Shown here one piece after another: positions 49,967 to 59,635 of a DNA stretch of 64,000 nt (position 1 is its first letter; every line of letters starts with the position of its first letter). Under the pieces are notes generated by a model. The model made no database searches and was not told where the DNA came from. It saw nothing but the letters and a program-made list of their open reading frames with translations. Location: NCBI RefSeq assembly GCF_016518545.1, contig NZ_JACVTO010000023.1:25825-89824 (forward strand), given 5' to 3'. Source of the DNA: Pseudomonas sp. S30 (GTDB lineage Bacteria > Pseudomonadota > Gammaproteobacteria > Pseudomonadales > Pseudomonadaceae). A program made the translations under genes and the position numbers.

Positions 49967-51127
49967 TCAGTTGAACAAACCGTAGAAGAACAGGCGGATG
50001 CTATCCCACATACGACGGAAGAAACCACCTTCCTCGACGCCGTCGAGGGCGATAAGGTCGGCGGTGTGCACCACTTTGTCGTCCAGCTTGACTTCCACCT
50101 TGCCGATCACTTCGCCCTTGGCGATGGGCGCGGTCAGCTGCGGGTTCATGGTCATCGACGCTTGCAGGCGCTTGAGCTGGCCCTTGGGCATGGTCATGGT
50201 CAGGTCATTGGCCAGGCCAGCCTTCACCTGACCAGTGGCGCCCTTCCAGACCGGCGCCTGGCTCAATTCCACACCCTTCTGGTAGAAGGTCTGGGTTTCG
50301 AAGAAGCGGAAGCCGTAGGTCAGCAGCTTCTGGGTTTCGGCAGCGCGGGACTGCTCGCTGTTGGTGCCGAACACCACGGCGATCAGACGCTGACCGTCAC
50401 GTACGGCGGAAGCCACCATGCAGTAGCCGGCCTCTTCGGTGTGACCGGTCTTCAGGCCGTCGACTGTCTTGTCGCGCCACAGCAGCAGGTTGCGGTTGGG
50501 CTGCTTGATGTTGTTCCAGAAGAACTCTTTCTGCGAGTAGATGGCGTAGTGCGCCGGGTCCTCGTTGATGATCGCCCGCGCGAGCAAGGCCATGTCGTGC
50601 GCCGAGGAATAGTGCTCGGGGTTCGGCAGGCCGGTGGGGTTCATGAAGTGCGAGTTGGACATGCCCAGGTCGGCAGCGGTCTTGTTCATCATGTCGGCGA
50701 AGGCGTCTTCGCTGCCGGCGATGTGCTCGGACAGGGCGACCGAGGCATCGTTGCCCGACTGGATGATGATGCCGTGCAGCAGATCGCTGACGGTCACCTG
50801 GGTACCGACCTTGATGAACATGCGCGAGCCGCCGGTGCGCCAGGCGTTCTCGCTGACGGTCACCGGATCGTTCTCGCCGATCTGCCCGCGACGGATGTCC
50901 AGGGTCGCGATGTAGGCGGTCATCAGCTTGGTCAGGCTGGCCGGTGGCAGACGTTCGTCACCATTGTTTTCCACCAGCACGTTGCCGCTGGAGGCGTCCA
51001 TCAGCACGTAGGATTTGGCGGCCAGTTGCGGAGGCGCCGGCATCATCTGCTCGGCTGCGAACGCAGCGGGCATGATCATCAGCAGTACGGGCAGGCAAAG
51101 GCGTTTGGCAAGGTTGGTGATGTTCAT
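49967..51127 (-). CDS. dacA: D-alanyl-D-alanine carboxypeptidase (PBP5/6 type)
   Basis: The 386-residue protein has a signal peptide (1-25, AFA-A) and catalytic Ser64-Leu-Thr-Lys67, SGN at SGNDASVAL and KTG at DGLKTGHTEEAGYC. The C-terminal beta domain ends in an amphipathic helix (MWDSIRLFFYGLFN) for membrane attachment. It trims pentapeptides in the periplasm. A 241-base gap before rlpA holds no recognised gene. Confidence 0.98.
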   Translation of the reverse strand: MNITNLAKRLCLPVLLMIMPAAFAAEQMMPAPPQLAAKSYVLMDASSGNVLVENNGDERLPPASLTKLMTAYIATLDIRRGQIGENDPVTVSENAWRTGGSRMFIKVGTQVTVSDLLHGIIIQSGNDASVALSEHIAGSEDAFADMMNKTAADLGMSNSHFMNPTGLPNPEHYSSAHDMALLARAIINEDPAHYAIYSQKEFFWNNIKQPNRNLLLWRDKTVDGLKTGHTEEAGYCMVASAVRDGQRLIAVVFGTNSEQSRAAETQKLLTYGFRFFETQTFYQKGVELSQAPVWKGATGQVKAGLANDLTMTMPKGQLKRLQASMTMNPQLTAPIAKGEVIGKVEVKLDDKVVHTADLIALDGVEEGGFFRRMWDSIRLFFYGLFN

Positions 51128-51368
51128 CCGTCTCTCGTAGATCGCTAATGGTCTGATGTTCCGCAGGGCTCCCGCGGCATTTCAGTGTGAATCGGGGCTG
51201 TCGCCCAGCCCTGCCCCACGGGGCAAAACGGCCATTGTACATGGCATGCCTGGGCAATTCATGAACAAGCTGCAACTCGTGCGCCGCAAGCTGCCGGTGG
51301 CAGCAGCGGGTCCGGCCCCGCGCCTCCGGCATCTTGCAGCATACGGGTTGCAGCCTGGCTCACGCAGC

Positions 51369-52373
51369 TCAGTCCGTGACCACCTTGGCCTGGCCAAGGT
51401 TCGCCAGGCGGATGCTGTCCTGGGCCTGCTGGATCTCGCCCGCGCTGGTGATCGGCCCCAGGCGCACGCGGTGCAGGGTCTGCTGGTTGCGCACGATGGA
51501 GCTGATGAACACCGGTGCGCTGACCATGGTGCTGAGCTTGGCACGCAGCAGTTCGGCGGCGTCCGGGTTGGCGAAGGCGCCGACCTGCAGGAAGCTGCCG
51601 CCGCGGTTGCCAGGTACATTGTTGCCCCCGACCTGCACGGGCACCACGGGGGCGGCGTGCTGCTGCGGCGGCGGTGTCCACTGTTCGACCCGACCGGTGC
51701 TGACCGGCACCGGCTGGGCCTGGGCCACCTGCGGCTCCTTGAGCACCAGCGGCGGACGCTGGCCTTTCTGCGCCCACCACTGCTGCGGGTCGATGCCCTC
51801 CACACGTACGTGGGCGGTACCGGTCTCGGCATAGCCGAGCTTCTTCGCGGCGGCGTAGGACAGGTCGATGATGCGGTCGGAATAGAACGGCCCACGGTCA
51901 TTGACCCGCAGGATCACGCTGCGGCCATTGGCCAGGTTGGTCACCCGCACGTAGGCGGGCAGCGGCAGAGTCTTGTGCGCCGCACTCATGCCATAGAGGT
52001 CGTACAGCTCGCCGTTGGCGGTGTTCTGCCCGTGGAACTTGGTGCCGTACCAGGACGCCGTGCCCTCGGCGCGGTAGTTGCTCGCGTCCTGCATCGGGTA
52101 GTAGGTCTTGCCCAGCACGGTATAGGGGTTGGCCTTGTAGGCGCCGGTGTGCAGGGTCGGGGTGGCGTCGGGGATCTTGTTGACGTCCACGTCCCACCAC
52201 GGCGCACCGTCCTTGTGGGCCCGGTTGATGTCCAGGCCCGGCTGCGCACGGACCACGTTACCGCCGCCGGACTTGACAGGGGTCGGCCGGCTGGACGAGC
52301 AACTCACCAGCAGCACGCCCAGGGCGGCGCAGCCGAGCAACTTGAGCGTATGGGTTTTGAACAGTTCGCGCAT
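51369..52373 (-). CDS. rlpA: RlpA septal-ring lytic transglycosylase
   Basis: The 334-residue lipoprotein has lipobox LLVSC (Cys25), a double-psi beta-barrel domain (about 95-190: GTASWYGTKFHGQNTANGELYD, VNDRGPFYSDRIIDLSYAAA) and a C-terminal SPOR domain (about 255-330). It cleaves denuded glycans at the septum. The ATG overlaps the mltB stop by 1 base. Confidence 0.96.
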   Translation of the reverse strand: MRELFKTHTLKLLGCAALGVLLVSCSSSRPTPVKSGGGNVVRAQPGLDINRAHKDGAPWWDVDVNKIPDATPTLHTGAYKANPYTVLGKTYYPMQDASNYRAEGTASWYGTKFHGQNTANGELYDLYGMSAAHKTLPLPAYVRVTNLANGRSVILRVNDRGPFYSDRIIDLSYAAAKKLGYAETGTAHVRVEGIDPQQWWAQKGQRPPLVLKEPQVAQAQPVPVSTGRVEQWTPPPQQHAAPVVPVQVGGNNVPGNRGGSFLQVGAFANPDAAELLRAKLSTMVSAPVFISSIVRNQQTLHRVRLGPITSAGEIQQAQDSIRLANLGQAKVVTD

Positions 52374-53383
52374 TACTTGACGCCCTTCGCCTGGAGCAGC
52401 TGTTGCGACAGCTGATGCACCGCCATGGCATACATCACGCTGCGGTTGTAACGCGTGATCGCGTAGAAATTCTTCAGGCCCATCCAGTATTCCGGGCCTT
52501 GGTCGCCTTCGAGCCTGAAGGCCGTGACCGGCAGATCGTCGCGCAGCGCATCATGACTCGACCAGCCCAGCGCCTGCAACTGGCCGACCGTACTGGCCGG
52601 CTCGATGCCCTGGGTCAAACCTTCGTCGACCCGAGGGCCGTCGACCTCGGCCCGGCTGACCACCGGCTCGCCTGTGACCCAGCCATGACGCTTGAAGTAA
52701 CTGGCCACGCTGCCGATGGCGTCGTCTGGATCGGTCCAGATGTTGATATGGCCGTCGCCGTCGAAATCCACCGCGTAGTTGCGAAAACTGCTCGGCATGA
52801 ACTGCGGCAGTCCCATGGCACCGGCATAGGAACCCTTGAGCGTGAGCGGGTCGAGCTGCTGCTCGCGGGCCAGCAGCAGGAATTCACGCAACTCCTTGCG
52901 GAAGAAATCAGCCCGCGGCGGATAGTCGAAGCCCAGGGTGGACAGCGCGTCGATGACCCGATAGTTACCGGTATTGCGCCCGAAGAAGGTCTCCACGCCG
53001 ATGATCGCCACGATGTACTGGGCCGGCACGCCGTATTGCTGCTCGGCACGCGTCAGGGCTGCCTCGTGCTGGCGCCAGAAGTCCACGCCACGCGCGATGC
53101 GCGCATCGGTGATGAACATCGGCCGGTAGTCTTTCCACGGCTTGACCCGCTCGGCCGGACGCGAGATCGCATCTAGGATCGCCTGCTTGCGCTGCACCTC
53201 ATGGAACACGGCCATCAACTGCTCGCTGGCGAACCCATAGTCGCGGCTCATTTGACCGACGAACTCGGCCACCTGAGGCGAGCCGTCGTAATCGCCGGCA
53301 TCGGCGTGCTGGACAGCGCCGAGCAGCCCCACCGCGCCGATCCACGGCATACAACGGGCCGCCCAACTACGCACTGCTTGCAT
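52373..53383 (-). CDS. mltB: Membrane-bound lytic transglycosylase MltB
   Basis: The 336-residue exported enzyme has a signal peptide (1-29), catalytic Glu131 in IIGVETFFGRNTGNY, and GAMGLPQFMPSSFRNYAVDFDGDGHINIW. It lacks the PG-binding domain of the paralogue at 45506. I chose the start at 53383 because GGTGA stands upstream and the signal peptide begins there. Confidence 0.95.
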   Translation of the reverse strand: MQAVRSWAARCMPWIGAVGLLGAVQHADAGDYDGSPQVAEFVGQMSRDYGFASEQLMAVFHEVQRKQAILDAISRPAERVKPWKDYRPMFITDARIARGVDFWRQHEAALTRAEQQYGVPAQYIVAIIGVETFFGRNTGNYRVIDALSTLGFDYPPRADFFRKELREFLLLAREQQLDPLTLKGSYAGAMGLPQFMPSSFRNYAVDFDGDGHINIWTDPDDAIGSVASYFKRHGWVTGEPVVSRAEVDGPRVDEGLTQGIEPASTVGQLQALGWSSHDALRDDLPVTAFRLEGDQGPEYWMGLKNFYAITRYNRSVMYAMAVHQLSQQLLQAKGVK

Positions 53384-53400
53384 GAAATTGTTCACCTTAT

Positions 53401-54546
53401 TCAAACCTGCGCGATCCATTTACGGTGCGTATGGATCGACATCAGAACGCCAAACGCTGACAGCAGCGTCACCAACGAAGTTCCGCCATAGCTGATGAAG
53501 GGCAAGGGCACCCCCACCACGGGCAACAGACCGCTCACCATACCGATATTGACGAATACGTAAACGAAGAAGGTCATCGTCAGGCTGCCGGCCAGCAGTT
53601 TGCCGAACAGCGTCTGCGCCTGCGCGGTGATGACCAGTCCGCGACCGATCAGCAGCATGTAGATGATCAGCAGCAGGCAGATGCCGACCAAGCCGAATTC
53701 CTCGCCGAGCACGGCGATGATGAAGTCGGTATGGCTTTCCGGAAGGAAGTCCAGGTGCGACTGGGTGCCCAGCAACCAGCCCTTGCCGAACACGCCGCCC
53801 GAGCCGATGGCGGCCTTGGACTGGATGATGTTCCAGCCGGTACCCAGCGGATCGCTCTCCGGGTCGAGGAATGTCAGGACCCTCTGTTTCTGGTAGTCGT
53901 GCATGACGAAGAACCACATGGCCACTGCCACCGGCACCGCCGCGGCTACCACGCTGATGATCCAGCGCCAGCGCAACCCGCCCATGAACAGCACGAAGGC
54001 GCCGGAGGCGAGGATCAGCAGCGCGGTGCCCAGGTCCGGTTGGCGCACGATGAGAATGAACGGCATGCCGATCAGCAACAGGCTGATCGCCACGTGCTTG
54101 AGGTGCGGCGGCAGGGTGCGCTTGGACAGGTACCAGGCGATGGTCGCCGGCATGATGATCTTGAGAAATTCCGAGGGCTGGAAGCGAATCACCCCGGGGA
54201 TGTTGATCCAGCGCGTGGCGCCCATGGCGTTGTGGCCCATCACGTCCACCACCACCAGCAGCAGCACCCCGACCACGTAGGCCACGGGCACCCAGCGCGC
54301 CATGAAGCGCGGTTCCAGCTGGGCGATGACGAACATCGAGACCAGGCCGATGCCGAACGAAGTGGCCTGCTTCATCAGCAGGTCCCAGTTCTTGCCGCTG
54401 GCCGAATACAGGACGAAGAGGCTGCCGGCGGCCAGGGTCAGCAGGATCAGCAGCAGCGGACCGTCGACATGGATGCGCTGCAGGAAGCTGGCGCGACGGC
54501 GCATCACGTCTTCACTGGAGAGCATGCGATCGAAATTGTTCTTCAC
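53401..54546 (-). CDS. rodA: Peptidoglycan glycosyltransferase RodA
   Basis: The 381-residue SEDS protein has about ten membrane helices and polymerises glycan for cell elongation with PBP2. Motifs are GATRWINIPGVIRFQPSEFLKI, RQPDLGTALLI (with Asp), and LPVVGVPLPFISYGGTSLVT. Its ATG overlaps the mrdA stop by 4 bases. Confidence 0.98.
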   Translation of the reverse strand: MKNNFDRMLSSEDVMRRRASFLQRIHVDGPLLLILLTLAAGSLFVLYSASGKNWDLLMKQATSFGIGLVSMFVIAQLEPRFMARWVPVAYVVGVLLLVVVDVMGHNAMGATRWINIPGVIRFQPSEFLKIIMPATIAWYLSKRTLPPHLKHVAISLLLIGMPFILIVRQPDLGTALLILASGAFVLFMGGLRWRWIISVVAAAVPVAVAMWFFVMHDYQKQRVLTFLDPESDPLGTGWNIIQSKAAIGSGGVFGKGWLLGTQSHLDFLPESHTDFIIAVLGEEFGLVGICLLLIIYMLLIGRGLVITAQAQTLFGKLLAGSLTMTFFVYVFVNIGMVSGLLPVVGVPLPFISYGGTSLVTLLSAFGVLMSIHTHRKWIAQV

Positions 54547-56438
54547 GGGGCCGTTTCCTGAGCGACGGTGGCGGTGGCAGGGCCGAACTCGGGCTTGAGC
54601 TGGCCATTCTCGTCGAGCAACCAGGCATCCATGACCTGGCGCACCACGGGCGCTGCGACTCCAGAGCCGGACTCGCCATTCTCGACCATCACCGCCACCA
54701 CGATCTTCGGCGCCTCGGCTGGGGCGAAGGCAACGAACAGCGCGTGGTCGCGGTGACGCTCCTGGAGCTTGTTGCGGTCGTACTTCTCCCCCTGCTTGAT
54801 CGCCACCACCTGCGCGGTGCCGCTCTTGCCGGCGATGCGATAGGGCGAGCCGAGCGCCGCCTTGCGCGCGGTACCGCGGGCCCCGTGCATCACCTGCTCC
54901 ATGCCGTGGGTGACCCGTGCCCAGTCATTGCCATCACGCAGCAGGATGTCGGCCATCGGATTCTCGTCCACCGGTGGCTGGCCTTCGATGGTCTTGGCCA
55001 GGTGCGGCCGATTCCACTTGCCCTTGTTGGCGATCAGCGCCGTGGCCTGGGCCAGTTGCAGGGGTGTGGCCTGCATGTAGCCCTGGCCGATACCGAGAAT
55101 CAGCGTTTCGCCGGGGAACCAGGCCTGGCGCCGGGTAGCGCGTTTCCATTCGCGCGAAGGCATCAGCCCCGGGGACTCCTCGAACATGTCCAGTGAGACC
55201 TTCTGGCCGATGCCGAACTTGTTCAGGTAGGCCGACAGGCGATCGATGCCCATCTTGTGCGCCAGTTCATAGAAATACGTGTCGTTGGAACGCATGATCG
55301 CCACGTCCAGATCCACCCAGCCGTCGCCGCTGCGGTTCCAGTTACGGTACTTATGGTCGTAGTTGGGCAGTTGGTAGTAGCCTGGGTCGAACACCCGCGA
55401 GCTGGCATTGACCACGCCGCTGTCCAGCCCGGCGATGGCCACCGCCGGCTTGATGGTCGAGCCGGGCGGATATAGCCCGCGCAACACGCGGTTGAACAGC
55501 GGGCGATCGATCGAATCGCGCAGCTCGGCGTAGGCCTTGAAACTGATGCCGGTGACGAACAGGTTCGGATCGAAGCTGGGCTGGCTGACCATGGCCAGTA
55601 CCTCGCCCGTGCGCGGTTCGAGGGCCACGATGGCGCCGCGGCGGCCACCCAGGGCCTGCTCGGCGGCTTCCTGCAACTTGATGTCCAGGCTCAGGACGAT
55701 GTCCTTGCCAGGCTTGGGGTCGGTGCGCTTGAGCACCCTCAGCACACGGCCGCGCGCGTTGGTCTCGACTTCCTCGTAGCCCACCTGGCCATGCAGCTGG
55801 TCTTCGTAGAAGCGCTCCACGCCGGTCTTGCCGATATGGTGGGTGCCGCTGTAGTTCACCGGGTCGAGGGTCTTGAGTTCCTTCTCGTTGATCCGCCCCA
55901 CGTAGCCCACCGAATGGGCGAAGTGCGCCCCTTGCGGGTAGTGGCGGACCAGTTGCGCGACCACCTCCACCCCCGGCAGGCGGAACTGATTGACCGCCAC
56001 CCGGGCGATCTGGTCTTCGCTGAGTTCGAACAGGATGGGCACCGGCTCGAACGGTCGACGCCCCTGCTTCATGCGCTTCTCGAACAGGGCACGGTCATCC
56101 TCGGTCAGCGCCAGCACCTCGATGATGGTGTCGAGTACCTCCTGCCAGTTGCCAGCGCGCTCGCGCGTCATGCTTAGGCTGAAGCTGGGCCGGTTGTCGG
56201 CAACTATTACCCCGTTGCGGTCGAAGATCAGCCCGCGGGTGGGCGGGATCGGCTGCACGTGCACCCGGTTGTTCTCCGACAGCGTGGAGTGGTAGTCGTA
56301 CTGGATGATCTGCAGGTAGTACAGGCGCGCGATGAGCACGGCAACCAGCAGCACGGTGGCCACCGCACCGACCACGACGCGGTTGCGCACCAGGCGTGCG
56401 TCTTTCTCGTGGTCCTTGAGGCGGATCTGCTGCGGCAT
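54543..56438 (-). CDS. mrdA: Penicillin-binding protein 2
   Basis: The 631-residue transpeptidase has one N-terminal membrane helix (about 20-42), a pedestal domain and catalytic Ser327-Thr-Ile-Lys330. SxN-type MRSNDTYFYELAHKMGI and KSGTAQVV (KTG-like) follow. It partners RodA in elongation. It is followed by rodA with overlap. Confidence 0.98.
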   Translation of the reverse strand: MPQQIRLKDHEKDARLVRNRVVVGAVATVLLVAVLIARLYYLQIIQYDYHSTLSENNRVHVQPIPPTRGLIFDRNGVIVADNRPSFSLSMTRERAGNWQEVLDTIIEVLALTEDDRALFEKRMKQGRRPFEPVPILFELSEDQIARVAVNQFRLPGVEVVAQLVRHYPQGAHFAHSVGYVGRINEKELKTLDPVNYSGTHHIGKTGVERFYEDQLHGQVGYEEVETNARGRVLRVLKRTDPKPGKDIVLSLDIKLQEAAEQALGGRRGAIVALEPRTGEVLAMVSQPSFDPNLFVTGISFKAYAELRDSIDRPLFNRVLRGLYPPGSTIKPAVAIAGLDSGVVNASSRVFDPGYYQLPNYDHKYRNWNRSGDGWVDLDVAIMRSNDTYFYELAHKMGIDRLSAYLNKFGIGQKVSLDMFEESPGLMPSREWKRATRRQAWFPGETLILGIGQGYMQATPLQLAQATALIANKGKWNRPHLAKTIEGQPPVDENPMADILLRDGNDWARVTHGMEQVMHGARGTARKAALGSPYRIAGKSGTAQVVAIKQGEKYDRNKLQERHRDHALFVAFAPAEAPKIVVAVMVENGESGSGVAAPVVRQVMDAWLLDENGQLKPEFGPATATVAQETAP

Positions 56439-56455
56439 CGGACGGGCTTACGCGA

Positions 56456-56923
56456 TCATTTGTGGTAGGGGTGCCCGGACAGCACGGTCCAGGCGCGGTA
56501 GATCTGTTCGCCGATGAGGATACGCACCAGCGGATGCGGCAGGGTCAAGGGCGACAGCGACCAGCGCTGCTCGGCACGGGCACAGACCTCCGGCGCCAGC
56601 CCTTCCGGACCACCCACCATCAGGTTGACCGTACGCGAATCCAGCCGCCAGCGGTCCAGTTCGACCGCCAACTGCTCGGTGCTCCACGGCTTGCCGTGCA
56701 CCTCGAGGGTGACGACACGCTCGCCCGGCTGCACCTTGGCCAGCATCGCCTCGCCCTCCTGACGGATCAGGCGGGCAACGTCGGCGTTCTTGCCGCGGGT
56801 GTTCAGCGCGATCTCCACCAGTTCCAGCGACAGCTCCTGGGGCAGGCGCTTGGCGTACTCGTGCCAGCCTTCCTCGACCCACTTGGGCATGCGCGAACCG
56901 ACCGCGATCAGGCGCAGACGCAT
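56456..56923 (-). CDS. rlmH: 23S rRNA pseudouridine1915 N3-methyltransferase
   Basis: The 155-residue SPOUT methyltransferase has LEVHGKPWSTEQLA, the SAM-binding FMVGGPEG-like knot segment (here NLMVGGPEGLAPEV) and C-terminal LPHPLVRILIGEQIYRAWTVLSGHPYHK. It acts on assembled ribosomes. It lies 9 bases after rsfS. Confidence 0.98.
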   Translation of the reverse strand: MRLRLIAVGSRMPKWVEEGWHEYAKRLPQELSLELVEIALNTRGKNADVARLIRQEGEAMLAKVQPGERVVTLEVHGKPWSTEQLAVELDRWRLDSRTVNLMVGGPEGLAPEVCARAEQRWSLSPLTLPHPLVRILIGEQIYRAWTVLSGHPYHK

Positions 56924-56932
56924 GGCGCCTCC

Positions 56933-57355
56933 TTATTCCCGATCCTTGAGCTTGTCGGTGAAGTAGTCGCTGGTGTTTTCCGGGCTGTGGTGCTTGGCGT
57001 CAGCGGCGCGGCTCTGCTCGGCGCCCAGCCACAGGCGCTCCAGGTCATAGAACTGGCGAGCGGCGGCCGTCATCATGTGGACGATGACGTCGTTGAGGTC
57101 CAGCAGCACCCAGTCGCTGTCGCCCTTGCCTTCCTCGCCCAGAGGCTGGGCGCCCTTGGCCTTGACCGCCTCGCGGACCTTTTCCAGCATGGCGTTGATC
57201 TGCCGGTTGGAGGTACCGGTGGCGATGATCATGTAGTCGGTGAGGCTGTGCTTGTCGCGCACGTCGATGACCTGAATGTCCTGGGCCTTGACGTCTTCCA
57301 GCGCGGCCTTGGTCAGTTCGACCAGTTCTTCGCCATTGATTTTCTGCTTGGTCAT
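56933..57355 (-). CDS. rsfS: Ribosomal silencing factor RsfS
   Basis: The 140-residue protein contains DIQVIDVRDKHSLTDYMIIATGTSNRQ and DSDWVLLDLNDVIVHMMTAAARQFYDLERLW. It binds L14 to keep subunits apart in starvation. The start at 57355 (MTKQKINGEE) is the usual one. It follows nadD in the order nadD-rsfS-rlmH. Confidence 0.97.
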   Translation of the reverse strand: MTKQKINGEELVELTKAALEDVKAQDIQVIDVRDKHSLTDYMIIATGTSNRQINAMLEKVREAVKAKGAQPLGEEGKGDSDWVLLDLNDVIVHMMTAAARQFYDLERLWLGAEQSRAADAKHHSPENTSDYFTDKLKDRE

Positions 57356-57399
57356 ATAAAACTCGTTCAACTCGTTGAATGGGGTGCCCTGCGGCCCCC

Positions 57400-58059
57400 T
57401 CAGTGGGACGCACGGTACAGACCGTGCGCCTCGATATAGGCCAGTACGGCGTCCGGCACCAGAAACCGAACCGACTTGCCGCTGGCCAGCAGCTGTCGGA
57501 TCTGCGTGGCGGACACCGCGAGCGGGGTCTGCCAGACGAACGAAATGTTACCCGCCGGGCCGGACATGGCGGTGGGATCGCTCTGCGAGCGCGCAGCCAG
57601 CAGGTTGCGCAGCTCGTCGGGGGGTTCCACGTCGGCATCCGGGCGTTGCAGCACCAGGATGTGACAGTGTTGCAGGAGTTCTTCCCAGCGGTGCCAGCCG
57701 GGCAGGCCGCAGAACGCGTCCCAGCCCAGTACCAGGTACAGCTGATCCTGCGGCTGGAGCTCGGCGCGGACCGATTCCAGGGTGTCGATGGTGTAGGAGG
57801 GTTTGTCCCGCTCCAGCTCACGCGCATCGACGCTCAGCCCCGGTGCGCCCTGCACGGCCTTGCGCACCATGGCCAGACGGTCGGTGGCGGCCACCTGCGG
57901 GGTATCGCGGTGTGGCGGACGCGCATTGGGCAGCAGGCGCAGCTCGTCCAGCGCCATGAACTCGGCCACTTCCAGCGCGCTGCGCAGGTGGCCGATGTGC
58001 ACGGGGTCGAAGGTGCCGCCCAGGATACCGATGCGTCGCACCGCCGTGGCCTCGCTCAA
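57400..58059 (-). CDS. nadD: Nicotinate-nucleotide adenylyltransferase
   Basis: The 219-residue enzyme makes deamido-NAD. The nucleotide motif GGTFDPVHIGHL is near the start, with TLESVRAE and SATQIRQLLASGKSVRFLVPDAVLAYI at the end. It starts 1 base after the proA stop. Confidence 0.97.
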   Translation of the reverse strand: MSEATAVRRIGILGGTFDPVHIGHLRSALEVAEFMALDELRLLPNARPPHRDTPQVAATDRLAMVRKAVQGAPGLSVDARELERDKPSYTIDTLESVRAELQPQDQLYLVLGWDAFCGLPGWHRWEELLQHCHILVLQRPDADVEPPDELRNLLAARSQSDPTAMSGPAGNISFVWQTPLAVSATQIRQLLASGKSVRFLVPDAVLAYIEAHGLYRASH

Positions 58060-58060
58060 C

Positions 58061-59326
58061 TCAGCACGCCCCGCGCAGCTGACCGTCGCCGATCACCACG
58101 TACTTCTCGCAGGTCAGCCCTTCGAGCCCCACGGGGCCGCGGGCATGCAGCTTGTCGGTGGAGATGCCGATCTCGGCGCCCAGGCCGTATTCGAAGCCGT
58201 CGGCGAAGCAGGTCGGGGTGTTGAGCATCACCGAGGCCGAGTCGACCTCGGCCATGAAGCGCCGGGCGTTGCCCTGGTGTTCGGTGGCGATGGCATCGGT
58301 GTGGTGCGAGCCATAGTGGTTGATGTGCTCGATGGCCGCCGTAAGGTCGTCGACCACGCGGATCGACAGGATCGCGTCGAGGTACTCGGTGTGCCAGTCG
58401 TCTTCGCTGGCCGGCGAGGCGGGGATGATCGCGCAGGTGCGTGGGCAGCCGCGCAACTCGACGCCTTTTTCCTCGAAGCGCCGCGCCATCGACGGCAGGA
58501 AGGCCTGGGCGACGCTGGCGTCCACCAGCAGGGTTTCCATGGCCCCGCAGATACCGTAGCGGTAGGTCTTGGCGTTGAAGGCGATGCGCTCGGCCTTGGC
58601 CAGGTCGGCATGGGCGTCCACGTACACGTGGCAAATGCCGTCCAGGTGCTTGATGACCGGCACCCGTGCGTCGCGGCTGATGCGCTCGATCAACCCGCGC
58701 CCGCCCCGCGGCACGATCACGTCGACGAATTCCGGCATGGCGATCAGCGCCCCCACCGCGGCGCGATCGGTAGTCTCGACCACCTGCACCACGGCAGGCG
58801 GCAGGCCCGCCTCGGCCAGGCCCTGCTGAATGCAGGTGGCGATGGCACGGTTGGAATGGATGGCCTCGGAGCCGCCGCGCAGGATGGTGGCGTTGCCGGA
58901 CTTCAGGCACAGGCTGGCCGCATCGATGGTCACGTTCGGACGCGATTCGTAGATGATGCCGATGACGCCCAGGGGCACGCGCATCTTGCCGACCTGAATG
59001 CCCGACCGACGGTAGCTCATGTCACGGATGGCCCCCACGGGATCGGCCAGTGCCGCGACCTGGCGCAGGCCGGTGATCATGCCATCGATGCGCGCGGGCG
59101 TGAGCGCCAGGCGATCCAGCAGTGCTGCCTCCAGGCCATTGGCGCGACCGGCGGCCAGGTCCTGCTCGTTGGCTGCGCCCAGCGCCTGGCGAGCCGCGTC
59201 CAAGGCATCGGCGGCCGCCAGCAGGGCACGATTCTTCTGCGCGGTGCTGGCACGGCCGATCACCCGCGAGGCCTCACGGGCGGCGCGACCCAGGCGGGTC
59301 ATGTAGTCAGGAACGGACTCGGTCAT
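58061..59326 (-). CDS. proA: Gamma-glutamyl phosphate reductase
   Basis: The 421-residue NADPH-dependent enzyme acts in proline synthesis. Catalytic Cys lies in RYGICGAMETLLVD, and MRVPLGVIGIIYESRPNVTIDAA and LKSGNATILRGGSEA are typical. A TATAAT -10 element lies 35 bases upstream. It heads the proA-nadD-rsfS-rlmH group. Confidence 0.98.
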   Translation of the reverse strand: MTESVPDYMTRLGRAAREASRVIGRASTAQKNRALLAAADALDAARQALGAANEQDLAAGRANGLEAALLDRLALTPARIDGMITGLRQVAALADPVGAIRDMSYRRSGIQVGKMRVPLGVIGIIYESRPNVTIDAASLCLKSGNATILRGGSEAIHSNRAIATCIQQGLAEAGLPPAVVQVVETTDRAAVGALIAMPEFVDVIVPRGGRGLIERISRDARVPVIKHLDGICHVYVDAHADLAKAERIAFNAKTYRYGICGAMETLLVDASVAQAFLPSMARRFEEKGVELRGCPRTCAIIPASPASEDDWHTEYLDAILSIRVVDDLTAAIEHINHYGSHHTDAIATEHQGNARRFMAEVDSASVMLNTPTCFADGFEYGLGAEIGISTDKLHARGPVGLEGLTCEKYVVIGDGQLRGAC

Positions 59327-59360
59327 GGGCTCGATGTCTTGCCAAAGGGGAAATCGGCTG

Positions 59361-59366
59361 ATTATA
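59361..59366 (-). promoter_or_regulatory. -10 element (TATAAT) upstream of proA
   Basis: On the minus strand TATAAT predicts a start near 59354, about 28 bases before the proA ATG. The -35 is poor. The 309-base gap to mpg otherwise holds no gene; TATGAT at 59600-59605 may serve mpg. Confidence 0.5.
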
Positions 59367-59635
59367 ACTGGCGCGCTCGGGTACGCCCAGCGGCGGGAGG
59401 CGGATGGTAGAAGATGACAGGGTAAATGGGTAGGAATCTTGTAACCGGTGGTATCGGTTCGTCAGGGTACCGTGGCGCAGGCCTCATGTAGCGAGGGCTG
59501 GGTGCTCGGCACTGGCAGGCTGGCTTGGGAAGCGATTCCCAGTGGCGTCTCGTTCAATCTGTTACAACCTCGTTCAGCACCGATTAAGGCGATCGTTGCT
59601 ATGATCCCTGGCCTGTGCCCTGACGAACCGCCAGC